Positions 11,064 to 20,320 of a stretch of DNA of 34,801 bases are shown piece by piece. A program made the position numbers and the translations under genes. The notes beneath the pieces were generated by a model. That model made no database searches. It had not been told where the DNA came from and saw only the letters and a program-made list of their open reading frames with translations. Origin of the DNA: Lactifluus volemus (lineage: Eukaryota > Basidiomycota > Agaricomycetes > Russulales > Russulaceae). Position 1 is the stretch's first letter. Every line of letters starts with the position of its first letter. Location: the NCBI GenBank assembly GCA_022376515.1, contig WTXI01000359.1, positions 1-34,801 of the forward strand. The letters are read 5' to 3'.

Positions 11064-12556
11064 TCACCACTTGTTCTGCAGATCAAATGAAACACCATAT
11101 ATACACCAGGAGGAATATAAAGAATTACAACAAAGTTAGTCTGAGAAGTCAAAAACAACAACAAAACAATGCACCAATGACCAGACACAGGCAGTCATGG
11201 TGGCAAGGGGAAGGCGGGGACACTGAGATGTTGCGCTTGATGCTAAGGACCTCAGGCCAAAACAGAAACCTGTGGCGGCGTCAGACGGCGAGAGGCAGTG
11301 GCGACAGAGGAGACCATGACACGGAGATGCGACACGGAGACAGAGGGGAGGATACACAGGAGGCGACGCGACAGGTGGTTGAAGGCACGAAAACGATATG
11401 TGAGCTTAAGTTGCTTAATTGTGCTTAATTAATAAAGATATTTCAAGCGCTTTCAAGGTGGTCGACTGTCCTCTTGGATCAACCCATCTTCGAGGAACGT
11501 GGGGGAAATGGACCTGCACGCGAGGGCGACGCTCACGCTCTTCGAGGTGAGCATCTTTTCACATTCATGGAATTTGCAAAATTTCTCTGAAAACGAGCCA
11601 GACTACAACCACTGTAGATCGATAGAACCCTCGAGGAACCTGATTAGCGCCATCGGTGTATGGAAGCTATAAACATGAGGTGGTTTATTACGTACCAGCG
11701 TAATTACTCTGGATGTACTGTAACTGCATGCGTTTCCCCACCGATCGGTGACTAGTACATATATGAACAAACATTTCATCGTGGAACGAGCGCTAAAAAA
11801 TACATACCAGAGAAATAAACCGTGTCTGATGATTGGACCAGGCTCCCCTGTGCAAGATACTGAACTTCAGACAGACTAAATATAGCGTGCAACCTACATG
11901 AATGACCTGTGGGTTGGTCCTCTTAGGATCAAACAGAGCTGCCCGGGATGCAAGATAGTCTTGTAGCAGTTCAAGATGCTAGGTCCGCGTTTGAAGGGTC
12001 ATCATACCTTGTCCAGGAGTTCCTCAAGTGGGACATATTGAAAGTCAGGGTCAGTGACATAATATTGACTGTCTGTAGTCGCAGAGTCTCAAAGACATCC
12101 AACGGGTAGATCGATAGAGAATCACTTGCAAGCGCGAGCCTTTGACTCTGGAATCAGTACCAAACTCATAAAATTTTCGTGTCAACGTGAACCTCAGAGC
12201 CTCTCCTATGGCATGAAGGTACCCAGCCGAGTTGTGTTCCATTTCCAGGATGTTTCCGACAAGACCTTGCTCTCGCATGGTCTCCAAGATTCCCAGTGCC
12301 ATGAGAGCGGTGATCCCTGTCCGCGGGGTGTATCAATTCACCCTATATTTGACTGTTAGTATGTTACCTTGTCCATTTGGAGGGCACTGGAAAGCTTTTT
12401 TTAGAGTGGCCACGTGCATGGTTGCGAGTCACCTCATAGATTATTACAGTACCTCCCCACTGGTTGCAATAATAACGTGTCACGTGACTGCATATTCTAT
12501 CAAGCTCAGCCGCATTTTGTAGTTTAGCAGGATCCACCAGCCTGAACATTTGACTT
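11064..12556. other. gene-poor region
   Basis: No supported gene. Open frames at 11087-11428 (+) and 11136-11357 (-) occupy the same biased-composition stretch and show no domain. AATAAA at about 11429-11437 (ttaattaataaag) is a possible polyadenylation signal without an identified gene. Nothing else is recognised. Confidence 0.35.
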
Positions 12557-13190
12557 ATGTCTCATGAACAATGTATGGTCAGAATATATGTGTCCTTTCA
12601 ATCTATTAATCCCCCATCAATTTCAGCCAAGTCTCATTATGCCGCGGCCTCTCGCGTTCCGCTCATCCAGTCTCCTAGCCTACGTGTACCTAGACCTGTA
12701 GAGCTTCCTCCGGACATCCACCCTCTCCCAGAAAGCGTAAACCCATACGTAAGTCAAATTGACTTTTCTCGCCATGTGCTTCTCCGGCCCTATTTCCCTC
12801 CTCCGAAAGCTTTCCCTTCCTCTGACCTATGCTCATCAATATGTTACCCAGTTCGTCTACCCCTTCACTGTCGAGTCACACGTCCTCACGGAAGAGTCCA
12901 AGCGCCGAACTGCGATCGCAGCTCACACGGCGCGCTGCGAAGCGTACCTCCATGCGCGCGAGGATGCGAAGGAGCGCCGGAAACGCGAGGCGCTTCGCAG
13001 AATTGCGCCTGGATTCGAACCGTGCGGTGCACCGCTCGTACCCGTGAAGACTGGGCCGGCGCTGGATCAGCAGTTGCAAGGATGGGGGAGACAGCAGGGT
13101 GGTGGACAGGCTCCTCCTCCCCCAAGAGACGTTATGGATGATCTTGTGGACCGACTCGCCGCGCTCGAATCTACGGCGGATTCTCACTGA
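12557..13190 (+). CDS. conserved small fungal protein of unknown function (VYPFT...APGFEP...DVMDDLV family)
   Basis: Exon model: 12557-12572, 12627-12748, 12852-13190 (158 aa). The first intron is 54 bp and stop-free, so an unspliced start (MSHEQCMV...) is also possible. The 12749-12851 intron (gtaagt...cccag) is well supported because it fuses SVNPY to FVYPFTVESHVL in frame. Visible parts: a Pro-rich N-terminus (VPRPVELPPDIHPLP), the core FVYPFTVESHVLTEESKRRT, a charged helix (REDAKERRKREALRR) leading to IAPGFEP, a Gln/Gly/Pro-rich linker, and a C-terminal DVMDDLVDRLAALE helix. I recognise this arrangement from basidiomycete hypothetical proteins. No biochemical role is known to me. It has no signal peptide or membrane segment, so a soluble intracellular protein is expected. 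Confidence 0.82.
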
Positions 13191-13537
13191 TCGGGTGTGC
13201 CAAATCTCTTGTGTACTTTCCTCAAATTCCTCTCTGCACCGTTTCGTGCTATAACACCCGGCCACGTCCCTTGTTCAGCTATCTCATTTGGTTCTTACCT
13301 CTTCGCCGTCAAAGTGGAAGAAATGCTCTCGATGAAAATCAAGCGGAGAAACCCGCGTGAGGTACAGGTCCGGTTTGTTCCGCAGTACCAGGACACCATG
13401 TTGCATTTCAGGGTGATGGTACTAGACATGATCACCAAAAACATAGGCAGAACCCAAATTGTGATAGTTGTTGCGGCTAAGAGTTGGCTGACTGGATTCT
13501 AGTCATACGTGAATAGCGGATTGAATTTCCGAGTAAG

Positions 13538-13545
13538 GAAACTTC
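13538..13545 (+). promoter_or_regulatory. weak heat-shock-element-like inverted pair
   Basis: GAAacTTC, two inverted nGAAn units, lies about 140 bp upstream of the sHSP start, with another GAA at 13552-13554 out of the ideal 5-bp phase. A canonical HSF site needs three or more phased units, so this is only suggestive. It is noted because the downstream gene encodes a small heat-shock protein. Confidence 0.25.
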
Positions 13546-13622
13546 CGGGCCGAAGGAGCGCCTAATTGAGGCAGTGCCCCATTGTTCGACGGTGTTCGAC
13601 GGTACCGAAGGCGCGAGTCGCG

Positions 13623-13630
13623 TATTTAAA
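13623..13630 (+). promoter_or_regulatory. TATA-like box of the sHSP gene
   Basis: tatttaaa, 52 bp before the first in-frame ATG (13682), at a usual spacing for an inducible fungal promoter. Seen in sequence; function inferred. Confidence 0.4.
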
Positions 13631-13681
13631 TTGATTCACCAACGCGATTTTCGTTTTCATGCCTCTTTTCCCTGACCACGC

Positions 13682-14883
13682 ATGTTCGTAGTTAGGGCTA
13701 CTATGCAAATGTCATATCGCTATCCTTATAACGGTCCCATTTTTCCTCAAGATCCAATGTCGCCAACTACGCCCGGTGGGGGTAGCGACCCCAGTACGCC
13801 CGTGAACAACCCTTGGGATTACGACGTCGCTACCTCTACTTCCAACCCAGCTCCGCAACATCAAGATCCTACTTCATCAACGATTCTTGCTACTCTTCAC
13901 CCGGCAGAGTTTTCAGCACAGGAGCTGTTTTCAACTTCTGCATCACCAGCTACTTCTTCACCCACAATTATACAACTTGAAGAGCGTGTTCCAGTTATTC
14001 CTAGCCAATATCATCGTTCACGCCTGAGAACGGCTAGTGGTGAGAGCAGGCCTCGCACGCATGTCCAGAAGGACGCGTCGAGCGCTGATGCAGAGCAGCC
14101 TGTGGGTGCTAGTCCTAGTCCCCCAGGCGGGCTGGTGAGGACATCCCCCACCAATGTCCGTGCAGAGCACACTCGCGCCCACCCATATCGCCGTCCTCAT
14201 AGTGCGGGCGCAGGCGGCGGCGTTGGTCGTTCTTCTAATGCAGGGGCTGGAAGAACGGCTCGATCAGTGAGCGACCAGCCTCGTACATCCCCATTTACAA
14301 CGGATAATCGCTCTGGGCTGACGCGGATGAGGTGCCGTATCCCCTTTCCCTCTCGTCTGTTTGCTTGCCCATGTGGGCTCTGACTCATGTGCCGGCCCCG
14401 CAGCCCACCCGCTGCGCCCGGTACTGCCCCCAGTCAGCCAATACCTCCGACCAAGGTGTATTCAATTCGGACTGACATTCAGTTCAACATCGATACCAAC
14501 ACTATGATTGCCATGCTCGAGTTGCCGGGTGTTAAGCACAACGAACTCAAGGTGACGCTCGCAACTGAGCCGTATACTCACGCGAGACAGATTACAGTTG
14601 CTGGGCGAACACAACCCCCGTTTGCGGAGCCCGCCCCCGAAGAGTGCGAGCGAACAAAACGTGAGCGAAAATTTGGAGAGTTCCTTCGGCGGCTGCAAGT
14701 CCCGCCACATACCCAGGTTTGTTCCCTGGTCCGCATTATCGCGCTCTCTCCCTAATGCCCCAGACTGTACATCTCTAGGTCGCCGACATTACCGCGGAGA
14801 TGAAGGATGGCGTGCTCGTGCTCACAGTCCACCTTGGCACCCCCGCACCCCCGGAAGCTCCACAAATTATCACGATCAACTAG
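13682..14883 (+). CDS. small heat-shock protein, Hsp20/alpha-crystallin family, with long disordered N-terminus
   Basis: Exons 13682-14331, 14404-14716, 14779-14883 (355 aa from the first ATG). ATGs at 13703 and 13709 are in frame and 13709 (MSYRYPYNGP) may be the true start. About 230 N-terminal residues are Ser/Thr/Pro/Gly-rich low complexity. The alpha-crystallin domain begins near KVYSIRTDIQFNIDTNTMIA, continues through MLELPGVKHNELKVTL and RQITVAGRTQ, has an Arg/Lys-rich patch ending FGEFLRRLQVPP, and finishes across the last intron with VADITAEMKDGVLVLTVHLG. This matches the family pattern LPGxxxxDIxV ... FxRxxxLP ... AxxxxGVLxLxxPK. Known role: ATP-independent holdase that binds unfolding proteins as oligomers. 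The FxRxxxLP box reads FLRRLQVPP and the last strand lacks an IxI tail, as in many fungal members. Convergent with the aspartokinase gene. Confidence 0.88.
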
Positions 14884-15558
14884 ATCACTGCGCGCTGTCG
14901 ATATTCTTTGTTACCCAGCTTTTTTTAAAGGACACTTGATCTGTGATGTGTGGTCTCAGCTGTTGTCGTATTCCGCGCTTTCTAAAATAGTGTTTCGGGA
15001 ACCTCGAGTTGCAATTTCCTCATGTATAATATACTTAAAAGACGTGATGATATCATAACTATTTATACTTTCATTTACTTTCATCGCACCCCACTCCGTA
15101 TGTATATATAATTCTTTCATCCCCGCAGACCCTTGTGTAGCACCCACCCCTCTCATTATTTATGTTTGTTGGTGATCCAGGTGACGGTCAGAAGAAACTC
15201 TGAACACATTACTACAAGGTCAGCTGTTCTGACCTTCGCCATGCGATTATGGGTGAGATGTGCCATCTTATTCCACGGTCTGTGTTGCGAACGGACTAGC
15301 AACGACAGACGAGTGTATCCACAACTGTTTGACCAACTGCACGACAAAATGACGGCGTGTAGTAAGCAATCAGGCATCTATTCCTTTATTTTTTATTCGC
15401 GCGAAACAAAGCAGACCTGACGGGACGCTTTATATTCCGACTTACATAAAGAGAGCAAGACCTCTCATCTTGCGCCCCCTCGCGCGAATGCGCCACTCCC
15501 CTCAGCACGACTCCCACGTCTGTTCAGAACAGCCAGGGCCCGACTGGGTACGCGCTTT
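14884..15558. other. convergent intergenic region
   Basis: About 675 bp between the 3' ends of the sHSP (+) and aspartokinase (-) genes. AT-rich around 14970-15110. No supported gene. It must carry both terminator/polyadenylation regions. No perfect AATAAA is placed well for either gene. Confidence 0.4.
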
Positions 15559-17706
15559 TCAATACATGGAATGGACGATGATCTGAGACGACGTGTACGA
15601 ACCTCGGCCCTTGGGCACCTCGGAGTTGATATGAAGACAGCTCTGATGGATGAGGTTGAGAGCCTTGACGGCGTCGCGCGCGTTGAGGACGCAAGAAATA
15701 TTGATCTCGTTCGCGCCCTGGCTTATCATTTCTATATTCACGTTACCCTGCGCGAGTGTGGTGAACATGCGCCCGGCGATGCCGACCATGTTGCGCATTT
15801 GCTTTCCCACCAAAGAGAGGATCGCCATATCGCGATGCATGGATACCTGAAAACCCCGCATGTAAAGCGTGCAGAGTCCGTCAGCGGTCGATCAGCGGTC
15901 GACAGAGCCGGGGGGAGGCGAAGAGGGACGACGAAAGAGACGCACGATGCCCGTCTTTTCCAGATCGCGAACCAGTCGCGTCTGCAGCTTGCGGTCGAGC
16001 ACGTCCTCGATGGCCATACTGACAAAGACCTCGCTAGTGCTGATCAGGTCCACGACGACGCCGAAGCGGTCGAGCGTGCCGAAGATCCCCGCGAGGAATC
16101 CGTGCGAGACGCTCTTGCGATTCGACTGGACGTTGAGTACGACGATATGCTCTTTGATCGTCACGGCCGTCGGTTGTCGTTGCCGCGGCGTCCCGGCGCC
16201 ATTGATGACCCCGTTTGAGAATAACCCATCGTGGAAGGCGGCGCCAAAGTCAGGTGGTGGCTCCGACTCGAGGTCTGCGTCTGGGTCGATGACCGTGCCT
16301 CTACCGTGCGGGTTCTTAACGTTCTTAATGCATATAGGGATTTTCTTCCGGATGACCTGCTGCGAGTTTTAGAGATAGTCTCGCTTGGTGTCCGACACGT
16401 GCCTGCTCCATGGTAAACGGATGTACGACCTCGCTACCGTAGTAGGTCAGTTCGGCGGCCTCTTCAGGGGAAATGACTGGAATGAGGCGCGCAGTGGGCA
16501 CCTTGTTCGGATCCGCTGTGAAAACGCCATCGACTTCTTTCCATATCTGCAGCTCGGATGCACCAAGGCCAGCGGCTAGCAGCGCAGCAGCCAGGTCGGT
16601 GTAGCCGCGACCTACTTGTCTTAGTAACGAGCCTGGCACCGGACCAAAGAAGCCTGTGTGCTTTACATGTAAGCGCTGAGACCTGGAGACAAATTTAAGG
16701 GAAGTTACCAGTAACTACTGGTACGCGCGGCCCGCATCGTCGTACCATTTCTGCCAGCGCGGTGCTTACTCGATCATAAAAGTCTTGCCCAAGTGTACGA
16801 TCTGCGTCATCATAAGGCGGCACGACATGCTCCAATGATACGTATTCTGCGTCTATGCCCTGCATCGACAGCTTTGATGAAAGCGATGTGTGAATGACGA
16901 CCTCCGGGAACGTACCCGATCTCTGAGTGCAGCTGTAATGATTTTGCAGCCAAGTTTTTCGCCAAAGCCAACAATGCTGTCTTTGGACCTGGGTGAGATT
17001 TCGTCTATAACCTACAGTTTCATTAGCTTCAGTGAGTCAGCTCGACTTCCCGACAGCGCACCTGCGCCGCGTATAAGAATGCTCTCAGATTTTCACAATC
17101 TCCGGTGATCTCAGTCTCTAGTTGGGCGAGAATATCCTTCCCTTTCACGCAATCGCGCGCAGCGGCCAGGTGCTCCGAGAGAATCAGATCGACTGTTTTG
17201 CTGAATGACGCTACTGACTCGACAGCGGAAGTCCCGGGCGCATCGAAGGGTGGACTTGCACGAGAACTGCGGGGAATGAGGAAATCCGTTAAGCTCGTGG
17301 CTGTGCGAGAGCGCACAGGCGACGACGCTAGCGTAGAGGGCTGTAGAGCTTCGGATGCTGCACGTAAGAGAAGGTTGGTAGTTCCTAGTGGTTTGGTAGA
17401 ACCGGAACGCGCAGAGCAGACGATAGCAAGTCTATGTTGATCCAAGTAGTCACTGCAAGTTAACGAGAAGTTTTAGCGAGGTCCCAGACTAGGCTGGAAG
17501 CGTCATGCGTACGGAACAATTTTCTCTGCAATCTGCGAGGCAAACTTTCCTACACTTGTACCCCCATATTTTTGGACCAACCACTTGGCATTAGGGTCGA
17601 TCGTGTTTTGGTGCAAGTTTGGAGGGGTTCCGGGAGGTGGTGGAGTCTCAACGGAAGATAGCGATGGAGAGGAAGCAGAAGTAGAAGGGGTTGAGGGTTC
17701 TGACAT
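15559..17706 (-). CDS. HOM3: aspartate kinase (aspartokinase), HOM3-like
   Basis: Exons on the minus strand: 17706-17513, 17452-17062, 17011-16916, 16859-16709, 16653-16403, 16356-15946, 15846-15559. Sum 1782 nt, 593 aa; yeast Hom3 is 527 aa. First step of the aspartate pathway to threonine, methionine and isoleucine: ATP + L-aspartate to 4-phospho-L-aspartate, cytosolic. The amino-acid-kinase domain starts with KYGGTSVG (46-53), after a Ser/Thr/Pro-rich N-terminus. It continues with IVCSARSGSTKPLGTTNLLL, GFGEKLGCKI, GRGYTD (292-297), ELQIWKEVDGVFTADP and ELTYYGSEVVHPFTMEQ. Two ACT regions follow: VSHGFLAGIFGTLDRFGVVV with DLISTSEVFVSMA, and GIAGRMFTTLAQGNVNIEMI with SQGANEINISCV. The ACT set suggests threonine feedback inhibition. 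Intron 5 (16357-16402) appears to be GC-AG. A Ser/Thr insert separates LLLRAASEAL from the following helix, as in fungal Hom3. Confidence 0.95.
16357..16402 (-). other. probable GC-AG intron with NAGNAG acceptor in the aspartokinase gene
   Basis: The family sequence requires HPFTMEQ directly joined to VIRKKIPICIKNV. On the minus strand the only junction that does this is GAGCAG|GCACGT...CGCAGCAG|GTCATC, a 46-bp intron with a GC donor. GCACGT differs from the GC-intron consensus GCAAGT by one base. The acceptor is a GCAGCAG tandem, so use of the first AG would add one Gln. A GT donor two codons downstream (CGT|gtcgga) would insert Ala-Arg and fits the consensus poorly. Confidence 0.6.
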
Positions 17707-19527
17707 AGTGCTTCCACCGTTGATGAACTGAACACCGAATATGAGAGAAGGTTGATATACCGAAGCTGGTGGCTAGTGGCCGTGTTGTGGGTGTGTGCAA
17801 TGGGGCTACTGAGATGGTGGTTAATTTGGACTCCTGACCTCTCTGACGAGACTCATGACTCGCTCTCACTCGCCCAAAGAGTTCACACGACTTTTGGGGT
17901 ACTCTACCTGCTTCATCTCAGCCTCTCACTGCAGCAAAGTGGTTTGCATATGCTTCTGAAGACACTTGTCGCTGATGTATGACGTCTCATCTGTATCAGG
18001 CGAATCGAACCATAGGGAGAAGCAAGCCAGACGGTAGCAAACCTGTGGACGCCCAAGGCTTTATTGCTTGCTTTATCGTGTTCAGGGCAGCCCATCCGGC
18101 TCAAATTATAACCTGTGAGAACGCTTTACTCGCCCTGGCAAGCCACTGATTCCGGATTACGGCGCATCATGATGAGCGTGGGAGTGGTAGGTAGTGTAAA
18201 TGACGCATACAAGGGGCGTGCGATATGGTTTTAAGAACGTGTAGATAAGATCCGAGGATGAAATCTTGGCGCCCAAAGTTTGTGCTTTCACGAGCAGCTG
18301 ATGGACCCCGATAACATCCAGATATCAACGCGTTCGGAGCCCCAATTCAGGGTCGCATTGAAATGGAAGCTGCCATGGTAAGATCTTCAGCACGGGCGTA
18401 GGTCCATATGACCTCAATCCTGCCTCACTCCCGGGAATGCGAGCGCGGTCGGCGACTGCTTCAGCTCGCGGGTGAGCCATGGTTCCTCTCGCGATGGGAC
18501 CTTTTTGCGACAGCGACAGCATAGGAGGGCCAGAGGCGACAACGGCGGTGTCGAAGACGCCTTAGTTGTGGAGCCGTAAGTGATTTGTACTTGTTGTAGA
18601 CATTGCTTTCTGTAGCCTAATTTTACGCGGAGTTCAGTTAGTCTAGAAGTCGACCAGGGGACGATGGCGAACCCCTACGGTTTGTCAGATCGATATGCAT
18701 TGGCAGAGTCAAATACAATGGGGCGCAGATCGGATGACAATTAAGCAGACTCAGGATCGCTCGTATGAGAAGTACTATAAGATAGCACAGAAATCGTACG
18801 TTATTCTTGAATCCAGGCAATACCCATTGAGTCGGGTACATAGGGTCGCTAAGAAGGCGAAGTACTAGTTGCCTAACACCTCCACGTTGATGGGTAGATG
18901 CGGATGACAACACCTGTGTACGTGTCGTAGAAGGTGGGCAGGCAGATGACGGTGGACGGAAGGGGGTGTGGACCCCGGTGGAGTAGTTGACTCGTGCTTG
19001 TTTCATGTATTCCCCACAGGCGTATCGCGTAACAACCGAGCAAGATACACAGCTTCAAGGATGAAAAAGCCATCCGGGTGGGATGCAGGGTCTGTTGCGC
19101 TGCTTCCCGCTTTGCGGAGGCGGGTTGGCGCATTCTTTGGAAGGGTCATTGGAGCCGAGAGAGGTGGATAGCGTACGGAGAGAGCCTGGGAGCGTCCGAG
19201 GCATCAACGTTAGTGATGTCGTATTTTGCGCTGATCGCTGTGCACAGAGCGTCGAGTGGGTCTGTTGCACTCATCGTTCAGTCATCGTCACCTTAGCCCG
19301 AGGATGGTCTGATAGGTTTCAGTCAGATTCGACACTTCTACATGTAAGTGACAGACATACAATGTATCCCATCAGGGAGTATTCCACAGGACTTATGGTT
19401 ATCAAAAAACACACAAAGATGTTCTTGTGGCAGATGTTGGGGTTGCAGCAGTGGTGGGGAAGGGGAGGAAGATACTGCAGCATGTACAATGTATCAACTT
19501 GTACATCAATGCCCCCAAATCTGCTTG
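17707..19527. other. gene-poor region upstream of aspartokinase
   Basis: Apart from the presumed aspartokinase promoter, no gene is supported. A 65-codon minus frame (18325-18522), with an inner ATG near 18482 giving MAHPRAEAVADRARIPGSEA, has some coding flavour but no recognised domain or splice partners. Several open frames on both strands at 18870-19300 cancel each other as evidence. From about 19330 the composition changes (AC/TG-rich, with repeated acatacaatgta / atgtacaatgta words), leading into the foldback element. Confidence 0.35.
17849..17862 (-). promoter_or_regulatory. candidate GCN4/CPC1 general amino-acid-control sites
   Basis: The + strand carries AGACTCA followed at once by TGACTCG, two adjacent one-mismatch copies of TGACTCA, about 145-155 bp upstream of the aspartokinase start. 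Aspartate-pathway genes are established targets of Gcn4/Cpc1 in yeast and Neurospora, so cross-pathway control is plausible. Motif seen, function inferred. Confidence 0.35.
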
Positions 19528-19842
19528 CTGGAGTTAATGACATAGATTTACAACGTGCCCTATTGGTCTTTTCAACTCAGCTCTATGAGGCCAGGCATAA
19601 ATCTGTGACTGCTGAAACCCAAAAGGAAACAGTTCATGAAAGATCCAAGGCACATTATTCCCATGAGCCATGTCAGCTTGACACTGCATATGGCAGGAAT
19701 GATGGAGTGCCTCAGATCTTTCATATTGGGCTGTTTCCTTTCAGGTTTCAGTGGTCACAGTCCTGACTCATGGATTTATGCCTGGCCTCATAGAGCCAAA
19801 AGATTAACAGGGCACATTGTAAATCTGTGTTACTAACTCCAG
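19528..19842. mobile_element. 315-bp foldback (palindromic) element, MITE-like
   Basis: The left arm from ctggagttaatgacatag (19528) is, base for base with scattered mismatches, the reverse complement of the right arm ending ctgtgttactaactccag (19842). Matching word pairs continue inward: gtgccctattgg / taacagggcac; tatgaggccaggcataaat / atttatgcctggcctcata; cccaaaaggaaacag / ctgtttcctttcagg; gaaagatccaaggcac / gtgcctcagatctttc; with a loop near 19680-19690. No open frame or transposase lies inside. A clear target-site duplication was not found. Most likely a non-autonomous foldback DNA transposon. Transcription across it would give a roughly 150-bp double-stranded stem. Confidence 0.8.
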
Positions 19843-19902
19843 TGAGCACTAAAATGGTGGAGGCAGGCCAGGTGGATGGGGAGTGGCTGGTGGAAGGCAT
19901 TG

Positions 19903-19980
19903 GGCCAGTGGAAGGCATGGGTGCATGGGGCCAGTGGAAGGCATGGGTGCATGGGGCCAGTGGAAGATGTGGGTGCCGTC
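19903..19980 (+). repeat. 26-bp tandem repeat, about three copies
   Basis: Unit ggccagtggaaggcatgggtgcatgg starts at 19903, 19929 and 19955. The first two copies are nearly identical and the third diverges after 13 bases (ggccagtggaagatgtggg). It lies 60 bp after the foldback element. As 26 is not a multiple of 3, successive copies shift frame, which argues against selection as coding sequence. Confidence 0.85.
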
Positions 19981-20320
19981 ACGGTGGACTTGGACTCGGA
20001 CAACTCGGACTCGGAATCGTCGTCAAACGTACCCTCCTTCATCTTTCGCTCGACCAACCTGTCCACCTCATCCGCCTTGCGCTCCAAAAGCTCTGCGCGC
20101 TGCTTCAACGCCCACAATTCCATCCTCAACAGCTTCGCCGTCTGCTCATGACGGGTGCGTCTTGCATCCCGACGACGCTGCAGCTCTACTCCTAACTGTG
20201 CAGCTTCCAACTCAGCACAAGTGTTTCGATGAGACCGGATGTCGCCGCAGCGGGTCTCCCCGCCTGCGTCCGAAGACGCAGTGGACCGAAGACGCAGTGG
20301 ATCCCCCCTGTAACCCCCAT
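19981..20320 (-). other. coding-like segment, charged coiled-coil C-terminal exon (gene incomplete)
   Basis: Read on the minus strand from about 20307 (after a ttacag acceptor-like site) the frame gives RSTASSDAGGETRCGDIRSH, NTCAELEAAQLGVELQRRRD, ARRTRHEQTAKLLRMELWAL, KQRAELLERKADEVDRLVER and KMKEGTFDDDSESELSESKS, then TVTAPTSS and into the tandem-repeat DNA, where the frame remains open to a stop at 19833. The Arg/Glu/Leu-rich heptad pattern and acidic Ser tail look like genuine coiled-coil coding sequence. Upstream exons could not be assembled, and the 3' end is made of repeat DNA. It may be a gene whose end was replaced by the insertion, or a fragment. Function unknown. Confidence 0.4.
20270..20301 (+). 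repeat. 16-bp perfect tandem duplication
   Basis: ccgaagacgcagtgga is repeated head to tail at 20270-20285 and 20286-20301, inside the minus-strand coiled-coil candidate. Because 16 is not a multiple of 3, a recent duplication here would change the frame, so the true exon probably begins downstream of it. Confidence 0.85.

Noticed and set aside
13011..13022. GGATTCGAACCG, a tRNA T-loop-like word
   Set aside because: It lies inside the APGFEP codons of a conserved protein and no cloverleaf can be formed around it. No tRNA found elsewhere.
15571..16218. Long + strand frame (215 codons) rich in Asp/Arg/Val
   Set aside because: It is the mirror frame of the GC-rich aspartokinase ACT-domain exons on the minus strand, whose motifs are unambiguous.
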